A stretch of DNA of 34,620 bases, from NCBI GenBank assembly GCA_054661495.1, contig BAAFSQ010000095.1, forward strand, positions 1 to 34,620, written 5' to 3'. The notes beneath the pieces are model-generated. The model searched no databases. It worked only from the letters and a program-made list of their open reading frames with translations, and was not told the DNA's origin. Shown here piece by piece: positions 10,062 to 18,097 of the stretch. The position numbers and the translations under genes are program-made. The DNA is from Zygophlyctis sp. KS116. Taxonomy: Eukaryota; Chytridiomycota. Numbering within the stretch: position 1 is the stretch's first letter; each line of letters opens with the position of its first letter.

Positions 10062-11730
10062 ATGAGGAGAAAATTGTCCAAGGCTATCCTTGTATTCAAT
10101 ACGATATTATTAATACTATTGCTCTCCAACAGTAAGAAATTTATTTATTAATATCCAGATTTAGATCCTGAATTGAATTCTGTTTATACTGACTCATGTC
10201 CTGATATATCACAATCAACTCTTTTACTGATTTCGAAATCTATTAGTTCAACCGATCCTGCTGCATTGATCATTAAAACTAGACAAAATTACATTTATAG
10301 TCCTGGGAAAATTTGTATCGGAGCGCTGGTCTATATCCCAGTGATGCTTGATGTTAACTCAAAAAATGAAAAGATGATGGAAGAATATCCACCAGATTCT
10401 TTGTATTTGGACATTGCAGGCTCAAATTTTCAAGTTGTTCCAAAAACACAGTGGTCGTTTCAGCAATATACAATTGATGATTGTTGTATTTTTAGATATT
10501 ACAAAATTTACGCTGATTTTAGAGATCCAGATTCTTACAAGGTTAGTGGGTATTTAGAATGTATTAAATTTCATGCTTAATAGTTAGATATAGATTATAA
10601 GTGGAATTTTGAGAAAAAAGAGGATGTTTTCTGGAATCCTTTTCCATTGGTCTTTGTAACTATAACTGACTCAAAAGTTTCTTATTCTCGCTCAATGGAA
10701 ATAACGGTTGTGGGACCGACAATAGACTACCACGACTATAACCAACTTCCATACTGTAGAAACGGAAACGCTTCTGGTAGATGGGTTAAATCACAACTTG
10801 TATCATCACAATTATCACCATTTCCAAGTGATTTAATGACATCTTTCAAAGATAATCATAATAGAATATGGCTACCTTTTGATTGTAAATATCGGATGCT
10901 CTCACACAGTCAATTCACGTCATTTATGTCTAATTTAGGCCTACATTTGCATTTTTATGGTGATTCGAATATAAGAAGAAGTCTTAAAACTATAACAACT
11001 GGTGGAAAGTTTTGTCGTACAAATTATGACACATATTCCAAAGAATGTCAGTGCAATGACAAGACGCTAGACGTTCCATATTATAATTTTTCTAAACCAA
11101 TCAATTATTTTCCTGGATTGGCGGGATTTTCTAATACTTCTATTTATTTTCACGATTTAAAAGGACTTTTATTATGGAATGGGATTAACTGGAATTCTGA
11201 TTTGGAAAAGTCTAGATTAGATAAACTAATGCTAGAATTGGGGATCGATAAAGTCTTACCAAGTGCGGTGATTGTTGGATTAAGTAAAGATCTATCAAAA
11301 TTAATATATAGCAAACTGGGATGTTGGTTATGATACATTTTTCAACTTTAAGGATCGACTTCCAAATTTCGTGAAACTTCTAAAAACTACATATAAAGGC
11401 ATACCAATAATATGGAGACCAGGCCAATACTATTGCTGCAGTACGATCTATCTGTTTTACTAATCTTTTTTAGGAGTTGATCACTCAAAACGAAGCCGAA
11501 TGTACTCTCGACTGCGATTTGAAGCATTTAACAACTACGCTTTGAAGGAGCTTTATCGTCAGATCCCAAATCAATTGTACATTTGGGATGTTTGGTCTTT
11601 AGGAGCAGCTCAATCTTTTGAAATTAAAGCAAATATCAGCACTTGTGATTCAAATCATATGTCTATAAATGGAATTGATCTAGAAAATCAAATACTCTTT
11701 AATATTCTTAACAATCTCAAGACTCAGTGA
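10062..11730 (+). CDS. secreted or membrane-anchored PC-esterase/SGNH-like protein
   Basis: Five exons join to about 517 aa. Introns are at 10132-10158, 10561-10587 (an acceptor six bases later, at 10593, also keeps the frame), 11284-11311 and 11441-11473. The N terminus MRRKLSKAILVFNTILLILLLSN reads as a signal peptide or type II anchor. An N-terminal domain (about 30-190) with an Ig/NXPE-like character precedes a C-terminal esterase-like domain: WLPFDCKYR, then the nucleophile motif HFYGDSNIRRSL, a VIVGLTNWDVGYDTFFNF block restored by splicing, and a final CDSNHMSIN that would supply the catalytic Asp and His. This pattern is that of PC-esterase/NXPE/TBL-type proteins, some of which acetylate or deacetylate cell-surface glycans. 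The exact substrate cannot be told. Confidence 0.72.
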
Positions 11731-11768
11731 TCACAATCATTTATGTTTTTCTAATGCAAATAATTTCT

Positions 11769-12080
11769 TTAAATGCAACTTAGTCCAGTCCATTCTTGAG
11801 TAATGTGATCCTTTTGAGGGAAATGACGCCTCTGAGGAAGCCTATGACCAGTAAAATCAGGTTTTATATTCTTTGGAAGATGATGCAACTGATCATCTGC
11901 TTTAAGGAGACCTGGTATTGTCCGATCGACTACTGGGGGACTTAGATGTCGGTCATATACAAGTTCATAACACAAATCATGTGAGAACCCAGGAGGCATC
12001 TCGGCTTCCCCTGGAATATAAACTGTTGGATAGTTGGCAGCTGTTGGAGATTGAGGCCTAGAAGAATTCCAATTTTTCAT
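11769..12080 (-). CDS. small hypothetical protein, proline- and histidine-rich
   Basis: An uninterrupted frame of 103 aa lies between the PC-esterase-like gene (convergent, 38 bases) and the mitochondrial carrier. I do not recognise it. It is rich in Pro, His and Leu (for example PGEAEMPPGFSHDLCYELVYD and PGLLKADDQLHHLPKN), has no transmembrane segment or signal peptide, and looks extended and not globular. Another ATG lies 63 bases upstream (12144) but leads to a stop and no GT-AG intron I tried joins it in frame. The even amino-acid composition and its fit between neighbours argue for a real gene. Confidence 0.5.
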   Translation of the reverse strand: MKNWNSSRPQSPTAANYPTVYIPGEAEMPPGFSHDLCYELVYDRHLSPPVVDRTIPGLLKADDQLHHLPKNIKPDFTGHRLPQRRHFPQKDHITQEWTGLSCI

Positions 12081-12154
12081 TCAAAAGTTTCAAGATTTGC
12101 TCTGTCGTTTCATACTAGGTTTATTAGATGCAGATCTTTGAGCCATGACAAAAT

Positions 12155-13060
12155 CTAATTCAAATATTTCAAGAGTCCCAATACTTTTTCATAAACTGTA
12201 AATACTATCCCTCCACTAAATATAAGTCTTCCTAATCTTGGTGTTGTCCCCTTCCATAGAGCAAAGATTCCATCTTGGCGAATAATCTGTGTAAAGCAAT
12301 CGAAAGAATTTTTGTATAGTTTCTTGGCATCTAATGACTGCATGCGTGTTTTTAAAACATCCAAAGGCATAGTAGTATAGACTGTAATAACTCCAGCCGT
12401 TGAGCCAGCTAGAAAAGACATGTACCAAGGCAGTTGTTGATTTTTGTAATATTTTGAGACAATTTGTTCCTTTATCAAATCATAAGAAGTTAATCGAACA
12501 GCAGAATTAGCTCCTTGCCTTAAAATAACTGCGCTTACGCCTCTATAAATCCCACTTATTCCTTCTTCCTTTATTATAGTTTTTGTCCCTATGATGTTGG
12601 CAAAATTAGAAAATATACCATGAATTAAACCAGCATATTTTGGTTTTGAACCTAGTGCGTCATGAATCAGTTTAGTCTTGATTGTTTCAGTTGGAGTCAC
12701 CACTAAGACTCCTTCCGTTAGTCCAGCTCCCAGTCCAGCAATCATTCTTCTCCCAGACGATAAACGTCCGTCTGAATCACTCAACAAACTCTTAAATTTC
12801 TCAAATGATAAAAATCTAATTCCAGCCTTGGCAGCAGTTCCGGTTACCAATGCTGACATTCCCTTGTATAATCCAGAGACTCCTTTTGTCTGAATAGTCT
12901 TTTTAACACAATCAATCGGCCCCTGAAAGTTTAGAGAAGATTTGGATTTAGATTGAATCTGAAGAGTAGTTTTTACATATTCTGTTGGATATGTTATTGA
13001 TGCTTCTATTGCTCCTGCGATTGTGCCTGCTGCTAATGAACTGATCAAGGATGTTTCCAT
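12155..13060 (-). CDS. CTP1: mitochondrial tricarboxylate (citrate)-type carrier, SLC25 family
   Basis: The gene encodes an SLC25 carrier of the inner mitochondrial membrane with three repeats, each with the Px[DE]xx[KR] signature: YPTEYVKTTLQ, TPTETIKTKL and MPLDVLKTRMQ. The wording of these motifs, GTAAKAGIRFLSFEKFKSLL, RQGANSAVRLTSYDLIK and the end SGGIVFTVYEKV point to the citrate carrier. The frame is open over 301 codons, but a 30-base stretch at 12589-12618 is a GT-AG intron whose length is a multiple of three and which has no stop. Removing it gives GLIHGTKTIIKEEGISGIYRG, matching the spacing of animal and fungal carriers; the mature protein is then 291 aa. Confidence 0.93.
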   Translation of the reverse strand: METSLISSLAAGTIAGAIEASITYPTEYVKTTLQIQSKSKSSLNFQGPIDCVKKTIQTKGVSGLYKGMSALVTGTAAKAGIRFLSFEKFKSLLSDSDGRLSSGRRMIAGLGAGLTEGVLVVTPTETIKTKLIHDALGSKPKYAGLIHGIFSNFANIIGTKTIIKEEGISGIYRGVSAVILRQGANSAVRLTSYDLIKEQIVSKYYKNQQLPWYMSFLAGSTAGVITVYTTMPLDVLKTRMQSLDAKKLYKNSFDCFTQIIRQDGIFALWKGTTPRLGRLIFSGGIVFTVYEKVLGLLKYLN

Positions 13061-13178
13061 TGAATATTAGATTATTTACTTTCCTTTCGTTAGGGTCTAA
13101 CTCAATGTCTGAATTGCGTCTATTTGATCCTTGGTTTGTACGATTGTACATTCGTATCAAGATTATAAATTCGTGTAT

Positions 13179-14249
13179 TCATCTTTTTATATCAAACAAT
13201 CGCAAAGCGTTTTCTCCCATCACTTTTAATACTTGTTCTTCATCAAAAGACTCTTTAATCGCATTCTTATTCATTACTACAGACATCCATTCTTCCTTGG
13301 TACTATTCTTTTGAGGAGGAAAAAATGGATGATCCGTTCCAAAGAGTATTCGATCAACACCTGCAAGATCTGAAACACATTTCAATGCATGAGGGTGATA
13401 ACTTACCGCATCATAATAGAATTTTTTCAAATATTCAGAGGGTGCCTTTTCTAATCTAGTAGAAACATCACTATAATCATGTGAAACACAAGAGTCTAAT
13501 CTTCCAGAAAGAAATGGTACAGTTCCTCCAGAATGAGCAAGAAGAATTTTTAAATTTGGGAGTCGATCAAATATCCCTGTTAAAATCAGCCGAGAAATAG
13601 CAATTGTAGTCTCAAATGGAAATCCTAAAGCCAATGGCAGTACGTGTCCATTACTTAATTCACCAAAGGTCTCTTTTGGAATCCCGTAATGCGGATGTAG
13701 AAATATAACTAATCCAGATTGTTCAATTTTAGAAAATAGAGGCTCTAATTCTGGATCATCTAATCCTTTCCCAATACCATGAGTTCCCATTATCACTCCC
13801 TTGATTTTTGACATTGTAGATATCCGATCAATCTCTTGTATAGATCCTTGAATAGACAATGTAGGAAGTACTGCAAAGCCATACAAACGAGGATACTCTA
13901 GACACCAATTTTGTAAATCTTGATTAAGTAATCCTGCCATTTCTACGCTTTCTTCATCGACAAAATCTAACCATGGGTTCGCAAGGCTGACAATTGAAAT
14001 GTCAATACCATGGGCCTTGTATTAGACTATAGTACTTACATCCATAAATTTCATTTTTTCCAGTGGATCGTAATATTCTGGGCCAATTGGACGACCGCTA
14101 GAAGTTGAATTATCCAATTCTTCTCCTGGAAGGATTACAAGTCTTTCGATATTGCTGCTAGATACAACTTTTGGAACATTGCTTCTAGAACGTAGATAAT
14201 CCATGTATCGGGGCAAGTAGACATGCGTATGAACATCAATCACTAGCAT
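13179..14249 (-). CDS. amidohydrolase close to uracil-5-carboxylate decarboxylase (IDCase)
   Basis: Two exons (intron 14016-14039) give 348 aa of the ACMSD/amidohydrolase-2 family. Metal and active-site blocks are IDVHTHVYLPRYM, FMDAHGIDISIVSLANPWLDF, FLHPHYGIPKE, GHVLPLALGFPFETTIA, LAHSGGTVPFLSGRLDSC and FGTDHPFFPP. From memory these match the crystallised fungal 5-carboxyuracil (isoorotate) decarboxylases almost word for word, including GTHGIGKGLDDPEL against GTSGLGKGLDDPHL. That enzyme makes uracil and CO2 in thymine salvage. A 2-amino-3-carboxymuconate semialdehyde decarboxylase or other family member cannot be ruled out. Its location about 6 kb from a UPRT/URC set supports the uracil reading. 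The start is 29 bases from a divergent gene. Confidence 0.82.
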
Positions 14250-14278
14250 TTTTTAACTGAATACGTCATTCGATAAAT

Positions 14279-14665
14279 ATGGATGCCTCTGATTTGGAAT
14301 CTAAAGCATTAAAGTCAATAGAGTTTCTACTAGAGGAATGGGAGGCTAATTATTTTCAGAATGAATTAGATAAATGGATATATTACACAAGACACAATTC
14401 TACAAACTTGAATCCCCCAATCGCTAGTTATATCACAACATTCTCTCAACCGACATCTCAAAAACCAGTGCCTAGAGCCAATGCATCTGTAATCTTTGAG
14501 TACGATCATTCTAAGAAAGTATTGTCATTCAAGTATGAGACTGGACAACTCATTCATAACAAGCAAACAGTAGAATTAGTCGGTAATCCTGTAAAAAGAC
14601 TAAAAGAAATCATTGTATCAAAAGAGCAAACAGCAGAAAAGTATTCAGAAAAGCTTATTGGATAA
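14279..14665 (+). CDS. hypothetical protein, 128 aa
   Basis: An open frame from an ATG at 14279 encodes an acidic N-terminal helical stretch (SKALKSIEFLLEEWEANYFQ), a middle with DKWIYYTRHNSTN, and a C-terminal part that could form a small beta-rich fold followed by a lysine-rich helix. I do not recognise the family. It lies between the divergent decarboxylase (29-base gap) and the convergent SEH1 (9-base gap), and it fills that space exactly, which supports a real gene. No intron is needed. No signal peptide or membrane segment is visible. Confidence 0.6.
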   Translation: MDASDLESKALKSIEFLLEEWEANYFQNELDKWIYYTRHNSTNLNPPIASYITTFSQPTSQKPVPRANASVIFEYDHSKKVLSFKYETGQLIHNKQTVELVGNPVKRLKEIIVSKEQTAEKYSEKLIG

Positions 14666-14674
14666 AAAATACAA

Positions 14675-15713
14675 TTATCTTTCAACTGAGACTGATTCGG
14701 ATTTAGCATTTTCAGCAGTTACAACTGTAATACACCTCCATTCTTCTAAAAATGAAGCTTTCCAAAGACGAATCTTTCCATCATCACCAGAGGAAGATAA
14801 TACAGTTCCAGTAATGTTCCATTCTACTCTCCATACAGGTGCTTCATGATCAAAGAAATCACCAATACAAGAGACTATATACTTTTTCTTTAAATCTTTA
14901 TCAGAATTTTCTTTTAGTTTAAATATTCTGACATGACCATCTCTACATGCAGTTGCTATTAATTCAAAAGTACGTCCCATATTAGGAGCCCAAGAAATAT
15001 CAGTGACAAGATCATTATGGCCAACAAGATTTTCTAAAGGAGTCCACTTGTTATAAGAATCCTTGTGATAAATTTTAGCAACTAAATCTTTTCCACATGT
15101 GACAGCTATAGAATTTGGAAAATATTTATGTGGACACCAGCAAATAGAATAATGTGCATCCAAGGATGAAACATCTCTTGATGAACAAATTTCTAATTCA
15201 TCCTATTGTTAAAATTAATTGAATAATACCATTAAAGTCCAATCAGTAAGAGTTATTGTATCTAAAGCTTCGTATATTCTTAAAATACCAAATGAATCGA
15301 CGCATGCCTAGAATTATTTTAATAAAGACAATTACAATTTTCAGGCCCATGAACTGTGGAGAAAATTGAACATCCTGAACCGGTCCCCTTGCTTCAACCA
15401 TTCTACATTTTTCCGCCCATCGTCTTCCATTTCCCTTCTTCTCTGCATAATTCTCTTCCCAAATCCTGACAGTCTTATCCATCCCACAAGAAGCAAGAAC
15501 TTTTCCATACTCTGGATGACTCCATGATAATTTAAGCACAGCTGCATCATGAGCCTTCCAACAATCATTTATAGACCATGAATCTCCATCCTTTTCTAAT
15601 ACACTAATCTTCTGATCCGACGATCCTGATGCTACCATACTACCATAGTAATCATATGCTGTATCATGAATAATATCCAGATGATGTGTAGAAAATGAAG
15701 AAACTTGCGTCAT
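14675..15713 (-). CDS. SEH1: SEH1-type WD40 nucleoporin
   Basis: Seh1 is a beta-propeller shared by the Y-complex of the nuclear pore and the SEA/GATOR2 complex that signals amino acids to TORC1. Three exons (introns 15308-15335 and 15203-15229) give 327 aa. Characteristic stretches are DIIHDTAYDYYGSMVASGSSDQKI, SHPEYGKVLASCGMDKTVRIWEE, DVQFSPQFMGLKIACVDSFGILRIYEA (restored by splicing), and the terminal VWRVEWNITGTVLSSSGDDG with IRLWKA. The start is set at Met in MTQVSSF (15713). The frame is open further upstream, but that part is a simple repeat overlapping the DCTN6 stop and has no family resemblance. Confidence 0.93.
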
Positions 15714-15773
15714 TTCTCTTTTTGACAAGGTCAACAGGACTAGTGTCAGCTTACTGTTGAGGTGTTTTATTAA

Positions 15774-15803
15774 GATATCAATGATATCAATCATATCAAT
15801 CAT
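15774..15803. repeat. 9-bp tandem repeat, gatatcaat type
   Basis: Three units of gatatcaat, gatatcaat and catatcaat plus a trailing cat lie head to tail. The array covers the stop codon of DCTN6 (minus strand, 15796-15798) and lies about 60 bases upstream of SEH1, so it is in the joint 3' end and promoter region of two same-strand genes. It also explains the spurious MIDMIDIID-like extension of the SEH1 frame. Confidence 0.7.
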
Positions 15804-16292
15804 TTCTAAAAGTTTCATGACATTTTACCAGTACAGAATGCAAGTATTCCAAATGAGCTGTATGAGTATTATCAGTCAATGATCCCTTATCTATTCGAGC
15901 GCCATTCATAATGAGTGTGTTTGATGGAGTTTGATCAGGACCATAAAGATTATTTTTACCACCAATTACATTACAATCACCAATATTCATTCCCTGTACA
16001 AGAGCTATCATGATTAAAATAAATTTTTATACGTACATTTTGGTTGTAAAACACAATCATGACCAATGTTAGAATCAATTACAGTACATCCTACTTGTAA
16101 ATAAGAGTTTGCACCGATGATCATTGGATCGTGGTGATTATTGATGAGCAGTGATTTTTCTTCAATTATACATCCATCTTCAATGACGATCGGCCCATTC
16201 AGAGGTTTAATAGAAACAAAAGGATGGATAACTACATTTTTACCTAACTTTAGAGGATGATCTCCTTGGTGAAGAGAACAAATTGTATTCAT
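15796..16292 (-). CDS. DCTN6: dynactin subunit 6 (p27)
   Basis: DCTN6 is one of the two left-handed beta-helix proteins at the pointed end of dynactin, the dynein cofactor. Two exons (intron 16005-16036) give 154 aa. Hexapeptide-repeat turns are visible in order: LGKNVVIHPFVSI, GPIVIEDGCIIEEKSLL, DPMIIGANSYLQVGCTV, NIGHDCVLQPKS and NIGDCNVIGG. The end EYLHSVLVKCH corresponds to the family's C-terminal helix. The protein is a little shorter than human p27 (190 aa). A bacterial-type hexapeptide transferase is unlikely, because GPIVIEDGCIIEE and PMIIG match p27. Its presence implies cytoplasmic dynein transport in this organism. Confidence 0.87.
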
Positions 16293-16322
16293 ACAGTTGG
16301 AAATTTTACTTTTTTTAAACTA

Positions 16323-16967
16323 ATGATTGGAATCAGATATTTCTCTTCCAGTTCTAGCGCAAGATCAATGATTGGTCGCCGATTGATAAAGTATACTAAT
16401 GAAGTAAGCATTGATCACATCCCAGCCAAACGGGCTACTGGAAAATCATCTATTAGTGTCAAAGGACCTCTTGGAAAGTTGGATCTTGAATTACCAGGTT
16501 TTGTAAACTTGCAAATCATTCCTCCAACTGAATCGGATGCTAAACATACCTGCCAAATAAGTGTAGCTGATCCAAAGAGTGCAAAACAGAGGGCAATGTG
16601 GGGAACATCAAGGGCATTAATATCAAATATGATCATTGGTGTGCATGAAGGATATACAGTTCCTCTTCGGTTCGAAGGTGTTGGATACAGGGTAATTTAT
16701 TAATAATTTTAAATAAAGGCATCATTAGAAGATGGGAAACTGGTACTCAAATTAGGGTTTGCCCATCCAGTGATTATGGAAATTCCAGATGGCGTAAAAG
16801 TCACTGTTCCTGCACCTCAGAGAGTTTTATTACAGGGAGTAGATAAGCATAAGATATCACAATTTGCTGCAAACATACGAAAATTTAGAAAACCAGAGCC
16901 TTATAATCAAAAGGGAATCTTTGTTGGAGATGAAACAATTAAAAAGAAGGAAGGAAAAAAGAGATAA
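16323..16967 (+). CDS. MRPL6: mitochondrial ribosomal protein uL6m
   Basis: This is the L6 protein of the mitochondrial large ribosomal subunit. Two exons (intron 16692-16718) give 205 aa. The first 25 or so residues (MIGIRYFSSSSSARSMIGRRLIK) are basic, Ser-rich and free of acids, as expected of a mitochondrial presequence. Then come SISVKGPLGKLDLELP, GTSRALISNMIIGVHEGYTVPLRFEGVGYR, and the L6 signature region QGVDKHKISQFAANIRKFRKPEPYNQKGIF. I chose the ATG at 16323; the frame is open to 16257, but that would overlap DCTN6 and spoil the presequence. The stop codon at 16965-16967 touches the CDK7 stop directly. Confidence 0.93.
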
Positions 16968-18058
16968 TTAAAATAATTTACGAGACACCTTTCGATCAGA
17001 AGGTTCCGCAGATTCATCAAGTTTTCTTTTTATTCCCTTTTCTTCCTTGAGTGGTTTTGGAAGTCTTGACGGATGAGTTGGTCGAGGTGAAGCAGCAAAA
17101 TAGTCATGCTGCAATACTTTAGAGGTATTGGGTCTTTTTAAAGGATCATAAGTAAGCATTTGCTCTAAAAGATCCAAAGCATCAGCCGTTGCAGCCGTGA
17201 ATAAAGATTTAAGAGGAGTTTTTGGATACGTTGGTAATTCATGATAATCTGGTAAAGTTTTAATCCCCTAAATTTTAAGAAAATTAAGAAAAATACCGGC
17301 CAATTTTCTTCTGTAGGAGTTCCTAAAGCCTTTAGTATAACCTTTAATTGTCCTAAATCAGTTTCTGCAGCTAAATAAGGAGTTCTCAACATCAATTCTG
17401 CAAATATACAACCCATTGACCAAATATCTATACCTGTACCATACTGATTAGCCCCTAATAGCAATTCTGGAGCTCTATACCATCTAATATTTAATTTTTT
17501 CTAAATTTACCTAGTGACTACAGTTGGAGTCATTTTCCTAGCAGGATCTCCATATTGCCTAGCTAACCCAAAATCTGCTAATTTTAACACTCCTTGTGCA
17601 TCTAGTAATAAATTGTTTGGTTTCAAATCCTAAAATCCATTAATATAAATTTCAATAGTTACCCGATGTAAAATAAATAGGGAATGAACGTGATATAACC
17701 CCTTCATTGCCATCAACATCCAACTTTTTATATCTGCAGATCCAAAAGAGACTGTTTTCTGTTTAATAATAGTTTCTAAATCACTTTCTAGAAATTCCAA
17801 TACTAGATTCAAATTGAATTTTTTAGCAAACACCTGATACAATTTAACTACATTTTGATGACAAGTTTCCTTCAAAGTCTTAATTTCTCTAATCGCACTT
17901 AAATCCATTCCATCTTTAAATGCTCCAACTTTAATTTTCTTTATTGCAACTGGAATAGATTCGACCGCTTCAGCTAAAAGTAGAGATCCAGAATATACAA
18001 CAGCATAAGTCCCCTCTCCAATCTTTTTCCCTTTTTGGATCTTGTCAATGGTCTTCAT
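16968..18058 (-). CDS. CDK7: CDK7/Kin28 kinase of TFIIH
   Basis: CDK7 phosphorylates the RNA polymerase II C-terminal domain as part of TFIIH and can act as CDK-activating kinase. Four exons (introns 17630-17662, 17484-17510 and 17268-17296) give 333 aa. The glycine loop GEGTYAVVY, the lysine in [21 protein letters not shown] (C helix), [20 protein letters not shown], the T-loop [20 protein letters not shown] and the CDK7-type tail [18 protein letters not shown] followed by KRKLDE are all present. All catalytic residues are intact. It is convergent with uL6m with no base between the stops, and divergent from the Hos4-like gene across 39 bases. Confidence 0.95.
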
Positions 18059-18071
18059 TGAGCAACAAAAA

Positions 18072-18087
18072 TTTGTAAATTTACAAA
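18072..18087. promoter_or_regulatory. 16-bp perfect palindrome in a 39-bp divergent promoter
   Basis: The sequence tttgtaaatttacaaa is its own reverse complement. It lies midway in the 39 bases between the CDK7 start codon (18058, minus) and the Hos4-like start codon (18098, plus). A dimeric transcription factor site serving both genes is possible, but AT-rich sequence produces such palindromes by chance more often than average. Confidence 0.35.
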
Positions 18088-18097
18088 AAAAATTTCA

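Noticed and set aside
15714-15818. N-terminal extension of SEH1 (MIDMIDIID-like)
   Set aside because: It is translation of a 9-bp simple repeat and overlaps the end of DCTN6.
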